Shown piece after piece: positions 50,765-63,364 of a DNA stretch of 64,000 nt; position 1 is the first letter of the stretch; every line of letters begins with the position of its first letter. A program made the translations under genes and the position numbers. A model generated the notes under the pieces. That model made no database searches. It was given only the letters and a program-made list of their open reading frames with translations, and was not told where the DNA came from. The DNA comes from Lichenostomus cassidix (Eukaryota > Chordata > Aves > Passeriformes > Meliphagidae), in NCBI GenBank assembly GCA_008360975.2, contig CM039182.1, positions 17,704,324 through 17,768,323 of the forward strand. Direction: 5' to 3'.

Positions 50765-53700
50765 GTAAGTGAGCCAATCCTCTTCCTCCTCCTTTTCCTT
50801 TTCTCTTCTTAGTTTATTCAGGGCCTGCCCTGAAGGTAGGAAAACATCAGAACTTTGTTCCCTTCTCTCCTGCTTCATCTTCTTTCTCTTCCTCTTTTAA
50901 TACTGAGATTTATGAATACTCCATGTCAGTTAATGGAATTATATGATGTCTTCTAAACTGAATGCAAGGATGAACCAAACCTTGAATTGTGAGAACCTTT
51001 GGGTATGTAAAGCTCATACAAATGAGCAAATGACTGACAGATGTACATGTAGCTATAATGAGAGACAGTCTCCCTCTAATTCTGGGATGAAACTTTGCTC
51101 TAAAAGGAAATAGATCGCTTTGTTTTTCTTCACCTTCAACTTCAGTTCATTTGGAAAATATGATGTTCTGAAAATCACTTTTTCTTTGTGGTTTTAGTGA
51201 AATAGCCAGATGGCATTTTAGGAGAGGTTTCTCTGGAGATTCTACAGATAATTGGAAGTGGAACATAGTCTCCATCATCTAAGACTTCTTACATCTCAAA
51301 TTTGGGTAAAATCTAACAACCCATGGCTCTTGTTTTCTTAATTTGTCCAGGCACATTCCTCCTGAATTAGCATAAGATCATTCAACAGTTCACTTAAGAG
51401 ACTTCATTTTATGTTGTCCCCAGATTCCGTTCCGATCATTTGTTTTTCTCCTAAGCCTTAGTTGTACCACACCTGCCTACTCTGAGTCTTCTACAGATCA
51501 CACAACTGCACTGAGGGGTAAGGGACATGCAGTAGCCATCAGTTCTTGCTGCATGCAAAACTCTGTGCCAAGTTTTTTCACCTTTCCTAAGCCATGATGG
51601 AACTGATGGAACACTTAAAATTCTTCTTCCAGCATTGGGCAATACCACATCCTACATGCCAGCTGCAGTTACAACTGCCAGCATTAGCTCTCCTTTGCTG
51701 TCCTGGGCCCTCAAGATCATGTCTTGAATGGTCTCCATTCTTTCCTTCTCATCTGTTTTTGTTCTTGTTTAGTGGTGCAACTGTAGTGTTTTTAAAGTGG
51801 AGGAATTAACCCTTCAGTCTCTTACAAACAATACCTAATGTCACTGAAAACCTCTGCTGTAATATTAAAATAATCTGATAGAAATGAGGAGCACAAATTA
51901 TTTGGATGGGACTGCTTCAGGCTGCAACATTAATGCTTGGAATAGAACATAAAATTCAACAATATTATGTATAGTCAGCTATACAGGAGCTGATGCTATA
52001 CGGATGTTTAGTGAAGTAGGTTTGAACAGTTTTAGGAATATACCTAATAATAATAAATTGGTTAATAATAGTAGACGTATACTGTAGTTAACACATTGAG
52101 TGAGAACCTCAAAGTATCAGTGCCTTAATTTGCTCCTGTGTAAGTTCATGGCAAAATTACTCTTAAACTTGCTTATAGCTAAGTTGAAACAAAACTGTGT
52201 AGTTTTGTATAACTGTATGCAACAATTATTCTCTAATTTAATGTGAAATCATAACTTCTGTAAGGCAGATAACAAAAATTCTTATCAACCTCACATCCAG
52301 AGCCTTCCCTTTGATTTTGAGTATTTCTCTGTAAGAAATACGTAAAAACCTCATCTTCTTAATTCTTATTCTGCAATTTTAATTGTTTGATTTCTTGTGG
52401 ATGGAACTGCACAAAGCTTATTGATGTTGCAAGCAGACAGTCTGAGGCTTTCAGAACAGCTTTCTGTCACTCATCATTCCACTCAAACCCCAGTGCAATG
52501 CAGCAGGGAAGTTACAAGCTTGCATTCAGAACAGAGATTTGTAAGAAAGGGAATTATTGGGTAGGTGTCTACGTTCATAGAGGGAACATTTTACACTTTG
52601 AGACTCATAGGGTGTCATGCAAAGGGAAGTTAGTATTTTCCTCATTATATGGTTTTTGTTTAAGTTTTGGAGTCTGCTCTCTGATTTGAAAGGGCCAGAA
52701 TACACTTTGCCTGTGGACTGCAGATATTCAGAACATTTCTCATCTCTATGCTCTGAATCTCCTCCAGTAGGCATGACAACAAATTTACTCACTTAAACTA
52801 CTGAAATGTTTCTAACACACCATTTCTAGGCTTAATTAAAAAGGGTGTTGTATATTTATATGAATAGACAAGGAAAGTTTGGTTTTGAAGCTCTGAGCAG
52901 TTCTAAAGAGCTGCTGTCATGAGATGTGTCTCTGCACATGTGCTACTAATTTCAGGACCTTGAGGACTCTTGACCTGAATATGTAAATGGTCCATTATTC
53001 CTAAGTGGCAAGTGAAGCCCTGTAACATGTTTTTTTTACTTCTGTTTTCTCTTAAGTAGATGTCAGTATTTAAAACTTCTTGTTATCTGTGAGAATCTCA
53101 AGTCAATCTTAAGATTTGAAATCAACTAGAATTTTTTCACTTGAAAAGGAGGTGGGGGGGAAAGGCATTTTAGCAAATTCTCTGAAGAGTTTTTGGAGTC
53201 TCCTATTATAGAAGAAATTGCCCTGAGGGATTAAGCAAAACCAGACAATCTGAAAACCTTAGCTGGTACAGTAAATTATTAGCAAATTTTTAGCCAGATG
53301 CAAGCTAAATCATCAATTTATTAATATTATCCTGAAATGACATTAATTTTAATAGAATTTCAATTAATGGCAGTATTATTCAATTACTTATTATAAAGGT
53401 ATGGCTATTCTCATCTGAGAAAGAGTAATAAAGGAAGCTTTTGGTGCTAAAATGTATGGCTAAAATGTCTGGCAATGGCTAGTTTTTAAATGAGCTTTTA
53501 AGTAATTCATATTGAATTTCAAATTACAACATTCAAGTAATCAAATGGTTTTCAGAATATCAAGAATAATATGTTTACTTCTCTTAAAGTCTGAAAACAA
53601 AAGAGCAAGTCTTTCAGTCACATTCTAATGCAGACAGTAAATTTTAGATTAATTACTTTGTAAAGGTAAATTTGGTGAAATATATGTTCTTGAATCTTTT

Positions 53701-54810
53701 TCCTATCAAACGGAAAGTTGTTATTTACTCAGTTAATAAAGAAGAGACAAACATGCAAAAAGATTCAATGGATAAGAAACTGGAGAAAGAAATGTGATTC
53801 TGGTTTGGTAATGTAAAATAGGTATTTGTATTCAAACATTTTTTTTAAATCAGTGTTTAGGAAGAAAAGTTTTCTGATTGAGAATAGTACTTTTCCATCC
53901 TGTTTGCGGTTTACCTCCTGTTTGACTGTCTTCAGCTGTTTAATATCCTAACATACTGATGAGAAGCTCCAAAACTGTCATTTCAATATTTTGTCAAAAT
54001 CAGTGTAGAAACAAGTACCATTCCCTTAAATTTCACCTTAACACACAATTCCTTTCATTTGTGTTACAAATGATACTTTTAATAATAAAGGCCTCACTTT
54101 CTTGGCAACGTGTATCATAACATGCACTTACAGATGCCTTGGATTTTAAAAGAATGGTATGTTTCAACAGTCAGATTCTGACAGCTGCTCCTTTTCATTT
54201 CTTAGACTTTACTACTCTTTTTTTATTTTCATAATTTTAATAGTGGGCATTTTCTATTCATTCTGTGGACAATTTTGCCCTCTTAAGTGAAAGGAGGATA
54301 ATGCAGAACTCCCCTGGTGGTCTGGCTGCTCACAATTATGCCATACTTGCAGTACGACATCAAATTAGCAGTAACAGCTGAGTCTACTTGTACTGATAAA
54401 AGAACTTAAGCTGTTGCTTGTGAGTGAGCAGCTCAGAAAGAAATTTGAAGAAGAAAAATAAAACCTAACTGAACTGATGCCCACCACATTTCATCTTTCT
54501 CGATCGTTCCAAAATATGAGCTACTTTTTTCCTGCTGTTTTAGAATTACTAATTTCAGAACAGCGTATTTTTACTTATCTCTTATTAGTGATTTCGATCT
54601 GCTTCATGTGCTGGTCTCACACAACAGACTTGTGAAGTGTCTTAGATTTATCTGTGAAACAAATCTCAAGGTTGCAATGTATAGAGATTATAACTTTCGA
54701 GACATCACACTGCAAAGATAGGAATAGACATACAGGGGTTTGATTTCAGCATTTAGCCTTCTCATGACTCCAACCCAATTACAGTTTCTCAGAACAAATC
54801 ACTAGTTTGC

Positions 54811-54852
54811 CTTTGTTTGGTTTGGGGGGGTGGGGGTGTTTTGTTTTTGTTT
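54811..54852 (+). repeat. T/G-rich simple tract with G7 and G5 runs
   Basis: TTTGGTTTGGGGGGGTGGGG followed by T runs; a short G-rich core within a T-rich surround. Confidence 0.8.
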
Positions 54853-56792
54853 AGAAGTCTGCTTTCCATATGTAAAAATAACTTAAAAAAAGAAAAGGGG
54901 AATTTTGTGTTGTATTTTATATGTTGCATGTTCATTTTGCAGCAGGAAGACATTAGTGCTAGGGATAATTCTGGATGCATTTCCTTGAGCATTGAAAAGA
55001 CAGTTTCTATTTTAGTACATGCTTAAATACCTAACCCTTCCACAGCCTCCTGCACAATTTATTTTGTCCTACTAAAATGCTTGTTGTACTGACTAAAGTC
55101 ATTCCAGTGTTTCCCCTCAAACCCTATTTTGGGGTTACAGCTCTATTTCCATTGCCTTTTACAGACCTGTGAAGTCAAATGGAGCTGCAGACCCTTGTTT
55201 GTATAGAAACCCCTGTCTAGGGCAAGGCAATTTGTACAACAAAAGTTTGGACTCAACTCACACAGCTGTTGGAGGGGAAAAGCTGCATAATTCAGCCTTC
55301 CAAATGAAGTTATTCTTCCATCTTGTAGATCTAGTGACTCCAGACTTTTCATTCAGTTCAAAATCACCCGTTCCAAATTGTTGCAAACGATGTTAAGCAT
55401 TATATCCTTTTTCTTTCCCAAATACTGCCTTCTATATATGCTGAAATCTCCTTCTATATATATTTTAAGCCCAGTACGTAAAAAAATTAAGGTGTATGTA
55501 GGCCACTTGTTAAAGAAGTCCAGGGTGTGGACCTCCTCCACTCTTGGCAGATGTTTTATATAATTTTCAAAAGTTTTAAATTGTAAGCCAAATTCTTCCA
55601 TGATTAGCTGTGCAAATAATGTGACTTGTGGCTAGTTCCAAACAAAAAATAAGCCTGCTATGCAACATTTCTCCTAAAACCCAAACTTTGCCTTTGTGAG
55701 ATGAGAAATTGCTGCCAGGTTGTGAGGACAATTAAACACTTGCTCAGAAACTTACCTGACCTGCGACTATTTTAGCAAGCTGCTTCCAAATGTCAGCATT
55801 AATGTTAGCTATGACCATTATTGTTGATGTCATGATGCACACAAAATTCTTCTGGGAAAACAAAATTGCTAAATATTCATTTCAACTCATTAGGATAGGA
55901 TGCTGAATTAAGATGTGCTAAGAAATACATGAAAATTATTCCCATGTTTGTCTAGAAATAGAACTTCACCCGGTTCTTACATTCCAAGATTTTTTGTTAA
56001 CTCAAAGCAGTATCATTTCTTACACGATACTTTTATTTTGAATGAGGCTTTACACATTCTGTCATCTTAGTTACTAAGAAATCTGTATTGATTTTCAGCC
56101 TTTCAGAGGCAGTGAAATCTTCCTGCCATTAAAATTCTCTGTGACCATGGCAAACTTTGGAATGCAAATCTGAAGTGTGCTGATAACATGGTTTTTTTAA
56201 TTAATAAATATTTTATATTTGTAAAATCTGTTGTGCCTTTCTTGCATCTTTAAGTAGAGGGTTAAAAACAGTGGAGGTGGTTCAGAAAGAAAATCTATTA
56301 TTAATTTAGTGGAAGTAGTTAGATGCTCATCTCCTGTGCAGCTCTTAAAATATTTAGTTCTTTAATGACAGTAATATGTTCATTATAATGAATTACATTC
56401 CAGGAGAATCTTTTTCCAACAAGGGTTTTGCTTCATTGGAAATATTTTAGACTTCATAAAAAATTAACCGTATCAATTATTTCATTAAAGCAAAGTCTCA
56501 ATTTTTTTCATTCGGATAATGTTTTAAACTGCCACAATGTGATTCTATTTGTTTATTTATTTCAGTATGTAAGAAAATGAACATAGTAGGATTTTTCAAC
56601 ATGAATGAATGTATTATTTTGCGTAACTACAAGAGCCCCTCCTAGCTGAATATTTTATAGGTTTTGATTCTTAAATTCACAAATCAATTTTGAGATAGGC
56701 TTCAGTTAAAGTACTACTAGAATCACTACTACTGCTGGCTGTCATTAGTCATATATGGGACTGCAACAGTATCCTAAGACTATTCAGTTTTA

Positions 56793-56849
56793 AATAAATA
56801 GGGAGAATAATATTGCCTAGCACACCCACCAAAAAAAAAAAAAAAAAAA
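56793..56849 (+). other. AATAAA plus A19 tract
   Basis: AATAAA at 56793-56798 precedes a run of 19 A (56831-56849) by 32 nt. This could be the 3' end of a plus-strand retrocopy, but no upstream coding remnant is recognised, and genomic poly(A) by chance is as likely. Confidence 0.3.
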
Positions 56850-57179
56850 GAGCTTTTGTCTAATAACACCTAAAAAGAGGGAAGAGAATAGGCTGGGATG
56901 CATCATGCAAATTATGAAATAATGTGATGAGGGCAGCCACTGGCACAGAGCTCTTTAGCTTCAGTTTCATAGATGGGATCCACTGCTTTTACTTTGTCCT
57001 TTTTCTTCACATGCTTCAGAACTGGCTTTTAACTTACGTGGGTCTACATTTGCCAAGTCTTTCCATCTCTGGGTATTTGGATGAATAAAAATTACCTCAG
57101 CTACCTATCCTCAGAGGGATGACCATGGACTGGGGGAACCTGCACACAAGGCAGTGAAGAGTCTGGTTTTTTGGGAGTG

Positions 57180-57540
57180 CTGACTCACTGCCCTGAGCGT
57201 CCTTGGGAGAACCCCTTGGGTCTTGTGATGACAGGCAAGAACTGCAGCAGCGGCAGCTTCGCTAGCTCGCTTCTATTAAAAATAGATCAGAGACAAGGTT
57301 AAAGCAAAGTATGGCACCTGCACAACTGGCTTACCAGCCCTGGCATCTTTCAAAAAAGACAGTGCTTGTGATTGAAGTTTATTTTTGCTGCCGTAGGACT
57401 GTCCTCAGTGGCGAGGCAGCTTCCCCTCGCAGCCCTGCCGGTGTGGCTGGTGCTGTGCTCCGCGGGAAGCCTGCGGCAGAGCCTGGAGGCAAACAAGCAT
57501 CTCAGCCTCTTAACCACAAGCATATCCTTCCTCCGTGCTC
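57180..57540. other. Small CpG-richer patch in intron 6
   Basis: About a dozen CpG dinucleotides, for example around AGCAGCGGCAGC, GTGGCGAGGC and CTCCGCGGG, occur in 360 nt of a CpG-poor intron, with raised GC content at 57400-57490. It may be an enhancer or an eroded insertion. No repeat family is recognised. Confidence 0.5.
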
Positions 57541-59429
57541 ACCCCCCAGCTTTAAACACCACTAGTAGGGGTTTTTTTGCTGTGTTAATGGGTTTGTTTC
57601 ACTTTAACCTCTGCCTAATTTAATCAATAACTTGGATATACTAGGTGGGAAAGTAATCTGGGTTTTGGGGGGATTTTTTGTGATTTTGTGCTAAAAATGA
57701 AGGAAGCTTGGTTTCCTGCATTCTTTTCATTATTGCTTCATCTGAAATTATTTCATCCAAATCTCCCCTCCATTCTTAAGCATCCCACGCACTGGATTCC
57801 ATCCTCTGGTGTTGGCAACATCCCTGGATCCACAGTCCCTCCTCTGCAGAATTAGCCCTGTCCATGGGACAGTATGCTTGATTGAGTATGATAATCTCTA
57901 CAGCTGTTAGCCTGGAGTGCTTATCTGATGTTACCCCTGCTCTTTTGTGTTCTAAACCTCTTACTGAGTAGGCCAGAAAGAAAATCAATGCCTGCTGTGC
58001 AGTCATGTTGTGGTAAACAATTCATTGTGAGCCTCAGAAAGTGTCCAGCATTGGTTTTGAGTGAAGCAGGAGAGCACTGCTGAACGACTCCTCCGTGGAA
58101 GTGGAGTCTGGGATGGATGAATGGTTGTAGCTCCATCTCAGCTGCCGGGGTGTTTGTTTTCCTTTTGTCTTAAATATAAATAGAGGAACTGTATTCCAGG
58201 GTATTTTAATATCTCACAATATTCTAGGTGCAAGATAATGATAATTCAGAGCAGCCAGACTAGGACCTTATTTTTTTCACAGGTATCATCATGCCACGGA
58301 TTTCTTAAGTATTCTTAAGCAGTTATTGAAAGAAAAGGATTGCTTTTCTAAACAAAAGTAGCATTGTGGGATCACAAGCAATTTGCAAATTCCAGGTCCA
58401 GAAAATTAATTCAGACAAAAATTAATTAATGGGGAACTGAGTATTTTGGCCACCACAGTGCACACTGCTCAACAGCAAAAAGAACTTTTGGCCATTGTGA
58501 AGATGTATAACGGCCTTTCAGGGTCTGCTGCGGTGCTCACATTTTAGTGCTGTGCTTTCCATTATATATATTTTGGAGCAGAGGAAAGAACCTCTCAGAT
58601 TCTTTTCCTTACTGTGTCATAGGAATAAAATAAATTTTGTGAAAAATACTATCTCCAGTAAGACTATAAGCAATGTCTGACTAGTTAAACTTACAGAGGG
58701 CATTCCCATAGGCTGATGTTAACTGCCTTTTATTCCTAGCATAAGGGGAAGTCACTTTATTCAGGGTACTCACTGTTTATGGCCACTGACAGTTCATAGG
58801 AATTGCAGCACTGGTTGTTATGTAGCATTTTCTTTGTAAGGAAAACCTGTTTTTCCCTACTATTGATTAAAGATGGGGCAGGGAGAAAGGCTCTTAATAG
58901 ACCAATTTTTTTAAAGCTCTGATTACAGCTGTTACTATTACTTCTAGTTTGCTTGACCAAATGCCCTGAAGGAACTGTTCTTTTGTTTGTCAGTGTGCTG
59001 GGGTTTTTGAGTAAACTTCCTGTCACTACCCTTTAAAAATAGAGCCCATCTGAGGTGTCTTAGTACCGAATCCAGTGGTTGCTCTGACTTTCCTTAGTGC
59101 TGTTGCAAATCACTTCATGGGGGAGCTGAAGGTGAAGATAATGAAGTTGCTCCAACATGAAGAATATTTAATTACATATAAAGAGGCAATGGTGGTCTCT
59201 GGCATTTGCTACTTTTAAGCAGAATTTTGTAATTCATGTTCTTTTGATGCTTTTCAATAATTATTTGATATTAGGCACTTGTAAACATTCACAATAGCTG
59301 TGCAAAATGCAATGCAGTTTGACTTCCTCTGTCAGATCTGATGCAGGGCCTTTGTTATGAAGTATAGATTGTGTTTTGACCTCACTTACTGCCAGTCGCT
59401 TTGACAAATGACATCTGGGAAGAAGCTCG

Positions 59430-59454
59430 ATGCAAATCAGCGTTCAATGCAAAT
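59430..59454 (+). promoter_or_regulatory. Paired octamer motifs (ATGCAAAT x2)
   Basis: ATGCAAAT occurs exactly at 59430-59437 and 59447-59454, 17 bp start to start. This is the consensus POU/Oct binding octamer. Binding is inferred from motif identity only. Confidence 0.4.
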
Positions 59455-59726
59455 CCAGTATTGAGTGGAGATTTTGTCCTAGCTACCTTTGCTGCCCAGT
59501 CAACATGCACCTTCTAGGCCACTTCCAGGGGGGATAAGGTGAGGAAGGAGCTCCATGGGTGCATTAAGGAGAGCTGTGTGCCATGGAGGAAGGGCAGCTC
59601 GGGGGTGTCCTCTGAGCACAGGGGATCTCTGGATGTCCCGCTGCCAGCGGGGGCTGCACCAGACCAGCAGCTTCAGCACACTCCTCTTTGCAATCCTGCT
59701 CTTACAGGAATTTTGGTTTGTTTTAG

Positions 59727-59840
59727 GCCAAAGAGCTGCCGACGTTCAAAGACAATGATTTTATTAATGATGGCCAAAAGATTCATATTGATGAGGATAA
59801 CAAAAAGATGTTCCTTGAGAAACTCAAAAAGGATGTTGAG
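59727..59840 (+). CDS. PIP4K2A: PIP4K2A exon 7
   Basis: 114 nt, 38 codons, phase 0 to 0, about residues 227-264: AKELPTFKDNDFINDGQKI to FLEKLKKDVE. It is the linker and helix after the DLKGS strand. The acceptor GTTTGTTTTAG is fixed by the need to start with Ala-Lys-Glu after exon 6. A rival acceptor, CTCTTACAG at 59699-59707, lies 19 nt upstream and has the better pyrimidine tract. Donor GAG|GTAAGA. More substitutions against the recalled mammalian sequence occur here (Phe in PTFKD, Asp in INDGQ, His in KIHI, Met in KKMFL) than in the other exons, so this seems the least constrained stretch in the window. Confidence 0.97.
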
Positions 59841-60149
59841 GTAAGAATGTGCTTGTTCAGTTACTTGTGATTAAAATGTGTGGCAAATTATGAATATCCC
59901 TAGAAATTATACATGTAATTCATTAATGAAAACTCTTGTTTATAACTCTGTAAGCACTGACTGTTTTAAATGAAACACAATTTAAACTTTTAGGAGTTGC
60001 TCACTGCTTTGCTGATGTGATAAATGGCTTGCTGCCATAGCTGGTTGCCATACATTGTTCCTGCCTTGATGATGTGATGTTAAAATGATGGTACTGCTTA
60101 GTACTTAAATGCTTTACAAGCCTAGTACTTCCAAATGTCCCCAAGACAG

Positions 60150-60235
60150 AGGTGAGTATTGTTAGTTGTATTTTACAGATGGAGGTCCAGCAGGGTGAAG
60201 GCTATACATGGTCTGTAGTCTGTAACAGAGATGGA
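60150..60235. repeat. Ancient MIR/L2-like remnant
   Basis: TGTATTTTACAGATGGAGGT followed by CAGCAGGGTGAAGG resembles the MIR/L2 stretch ending CATTTTACAGATGAGG. It is heavily diverged and the identification rests on this string. Confidence 0.35.
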
Positions 60236-62689
60236 GCACCACCCCACTCACTGCTGTGCATGTCCTTTTTGTTTTATATTAGTAGTCCAGTTTTAAATCA
60301 CTCAGTACCACAACAGTAGAGTGCTTCAGTAATCTGAATACAGCAACTGAATTCTCATCTTAATGTAGTCTTTCATATAAATTTGTAATTGGCTGAATAT
60401 AGTAAATACTTGAAAGAAAAGTGTTAATATATGAATTTAATGTAATATTTTTACTGATTTTGTTCAGTTAATAAAATAAATACCAGACTAACTTGCTCAC
60501 ACAACTTGCCTTTAGTTTGCGTATTTGAAAATATTTTTCCTAAACACAGTATTTTGCAGCTTTATACTCAAAGCCTAAAATCTGTTTTCAAGTAAAAAGG
60601 GAGAGGCTTGGTAGCAAATTGTGTCTGTGACTTAATAAGACTTTCAGCTATTTATATCAAAAGAGCGCTGTGAATTGACTTTTCAAATTCTTCAGATCTG
60701 TATCTCATTAGTTGCACAAAACAAAATACTGTTACTTTAGAATTTACCCAATAATTTGCTTCTGAGGAAAACTCATTTCCCATCATAGTAACAATGGGAA
60801 ATTTGTGGTGGTGAGGATGATGGAAACATAAATATTTTGTGAAATATCAGTGTGTGTTTATATTATATTTAAAATATTATGCTCTACCGATGTCATAGCT
60901 CTAGAGATAAGTTTATTTGGGTTAAAATTTTGTGCTCTTTTAACATGTACTGCTGTTGCTGACTACTGCTTTTACAGTAAGTAAGTTGCAGATAATATCT
61001 TAAGTGTGTGCAAGGAATGTGGAAGATACTTTCTTACCCTGAAAAGTAGATTGTGTATGATCTATATTTTACCAGACTGGGAATATAACAGCAGATTCCA
61101 GATTATGTCCTGAGAGGCTGTTTTATGGGTTTTAAGTTTATACAGAGAATTGTTTAATATCCACGTAAACCACTAGTGCGAAGTGATCTGGTTCCTGATT
61201 TTGACAATGGCAAGCTGTTCTTTAATCTTCTTTTTCTTTTATTGGTTCTTCTGCTCTTATTAGATAAATTATAGACATACTTTGTAATCAATGTGTAAAT
61301 GGTCACATTTCATTACAATGAAAAGAAATGCAAAACACTTAGTATATTACAATTTTATCAGACAGTATTTACAGTTAAAACATATTATGGAGTAGTAATC
61401 TGAGCTATACGACTTTATACCTTTTTTTTTGTTTTTCATTAGGTTTTGTTTCTATATTTCTCTCCTGATCAAGTCACATGTCCCCTTCCTGTGTTCAAAC
61501 ACAAATTATTACTGCTGTTTTGATGTCCCCTTGTCTATTTTTCTGCCTCCTTATTCCATTGCAGGTATCCTGAGAAAAAACACGTATTTTTCTCCATTTA
61601 AAATCAAATTATTTTTTCCTTGTGCTGAGCTCCTTAAGTCTTTTCATTGTTGGCAGCAGCACACTTTTTTCCAAGAGCCATTCTCTTCTAATTTGTAGCT
61701 CACTGTTTTCTCCCAAAAGTCCATTCTCTTTCATGCTGTTCTGTATGATTATTGGTAGATTTATTTTCTCTGTATTTACCAAGTAGCAAATAATATGCCT
61801 GAAGTTCTTCCACCCCATCGCCTTTGGCCAGTCTCATCTGTTTGTCTTATATATTGTTGTACATCATCTCTTCAAACTTAGGTCACTTCCAGCCTTGTGG
61901 AGAGTCTATTGTTTTATTGTATTGAAATAAATGATACTGAAATCATTAAACAGTTTCGTCTTCTTAAAAACTCTTCTCAATCTCACATTATTTCTTCTAG
62001 CACTTGAATTTACAGTTATCTCCAGTTCATCTCTTTTCTCAGAATCTGATTTTGACAAACGGGAGTTTCTGATTCCCTGGTATTTTATGCTCATCTTTTT
62101 CATCACCATCACTATCGCTGTACCAAAGACTTGCTTAAATCCCTTCTTCCCTGGTCTGCTCTAACTTCCTTTTGATAACCATTTAGAGTTTATAAAAAAT
62201 GAAATAATTTTTATTTTCAGCCACTCTCTCTGCATATCATAAGCATGGTGAACTTCACAAGTCCAAAATCACAGTATTGCTTTCCCGCTGCAGCACAGCT
62301 CTGTCCTGCCTATCCCTCACCCCCTTGAGCTGTTTATCCCGTTTTCCTGCTTTTATACCTTCCTTATTTCCATCCTTTTAGCTTTTTGCCTTATCCTGTT
62401 TGCCTCAACTAAAATAACTCTTTGTTTGTACATAGAGTGTATTCATCTCTCAATATTCTAAAATTTCCCATCCTTAGTCTTTATTCAAAACTACTCTTTC
62501 ATTCACATACATGTTTTGCTTATGTGATTTAAATCATGAGCCTGTTGCTGTGAAGAGAATACAACACCATTTCATGTCTTCAGGGTGTAAAACTTCGCAG
62601 CTTTCCACTGCACGAATATTTGAACACTTTTTCATGATTAATAAGATTTGAAATGGAGTGGGAGGGTGGGTTCAGCACCAGCTCATAGC

Positions 62690-63048
62690 GTGCCACACAC
62701 CTGATAGCACAGAGGCTGGTCTGGACACTGAGCAGTGACAGAGCAGTCCCCACCCCAGGTGCTGTGTGTGCTCTGGGGCACCACAACTGAAGCAGGATGT
62801 AAAGCTGTCCAAAGGAGGGCAGAGAGGATGGTGCATGGCCTTGAGGGGAAGCCAGCTGAGGAGGGGCACTGGAACAGCTCCCAGGGAAGTGGTCACAGCA
62901 CCAAGCCTGACAGAATTCAGGAAGTGTTTGGACAATATTCTCAGACACATGGTGTGACTCTTGGGATGTTTCTGTGCAGCAGGGCCAGGAGTTGTTCGAT
63001 GTTCCTTGGGGGTTACTTCCAACCCAGAATATTCTCTGATTCTGTAAT
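62690..63048 (+). mobile_element. CR1 LINE 3'-end fragment, sense
   Basis: The segment matches the CR1 3' region as I know it: CCAAAGGAGGGCAGAGAGGA, then GGGGAAGCCAGCTGAGGAG, CTGACAGAATTCAGGAAGTG and GGGTTACTTCCAACCCAGAA. It closes with ATTCTCTG-ATTCTGTA, the diverged 8-bp terminal repeats that define a complete CR1 3' end. It is 5'-truncated, non-coding here, and inserted 316 bp before exon 8 in the transcribed orientation. The left boundary is approximate. Confidence 0.85.
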
Positions 63049-63364
63049 TTAACTGAAACACAAGACAGGAGTAACAGTCATCAGCTTGCAAGTGCACTGC
63101 TCTTCGCTACACAGATTTTTTTCCCTGAGGATTTTAGAAGAGTGGACTAAAGTATAAGTTTCAAGTAATTTGTGTGCTGTTACTGCATCTTAATAAAATC
63201 AAGTATCTCTTTGCCAGCTTTATCACTTAATCTTTCCTTTTGCTCTCTCTTAGACGTGCCTTAGAAGTTTTTCTCAACTGGTGACACCTTTGTGTAACTT
63301 CTGTTTGTAAGTGGAGCTTATGTTTTTCAGCAGTATTGATAGATTGCTTATTATCGCTTTCTAG

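Larger units (their letters stand above)
50564..59726 (+). other. PIP4K2A: PIP4K2A intron 6
   Basis: 9.2 kb, donor GTATGG and acceptor GGTTTGTTTTAG. The first 350 nt are strongly pyrimidine-rich and contain the cryptic-exon candidate. Further features: a T/G tract (54811-54852), a poly(A) tract with upstream AATAAA (56793-56849), a CpG-richer patch (about 57180-57540) and two octamer motifs (59430-59454). A GC-richer block at 59520-59700 immediately precedes exon 7. Otherwise AT-rich and unremarkable. Confidence 0.93.
59841..63364 (+). other. PIP4K2A: PIP4K2A intron 7
   Basis: 3.5 kb, donor GTAAGA and acceptor TATCGCTTTCTAG. It contains an MIR/L2-like remnant (about 60150-60235) and a sense-oriented CR1 3' end (about 62690-63048). 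The section 61420-62480 is T/C-rich, producing overlapping low-complexity open frames on both strands that I do not regard as genes. Confidence 0.93.

Noticed and set aside
62580..63097. Open frames on both strands before exon 8
   Set aside because: They fall in the CR1 3' non-coding region.
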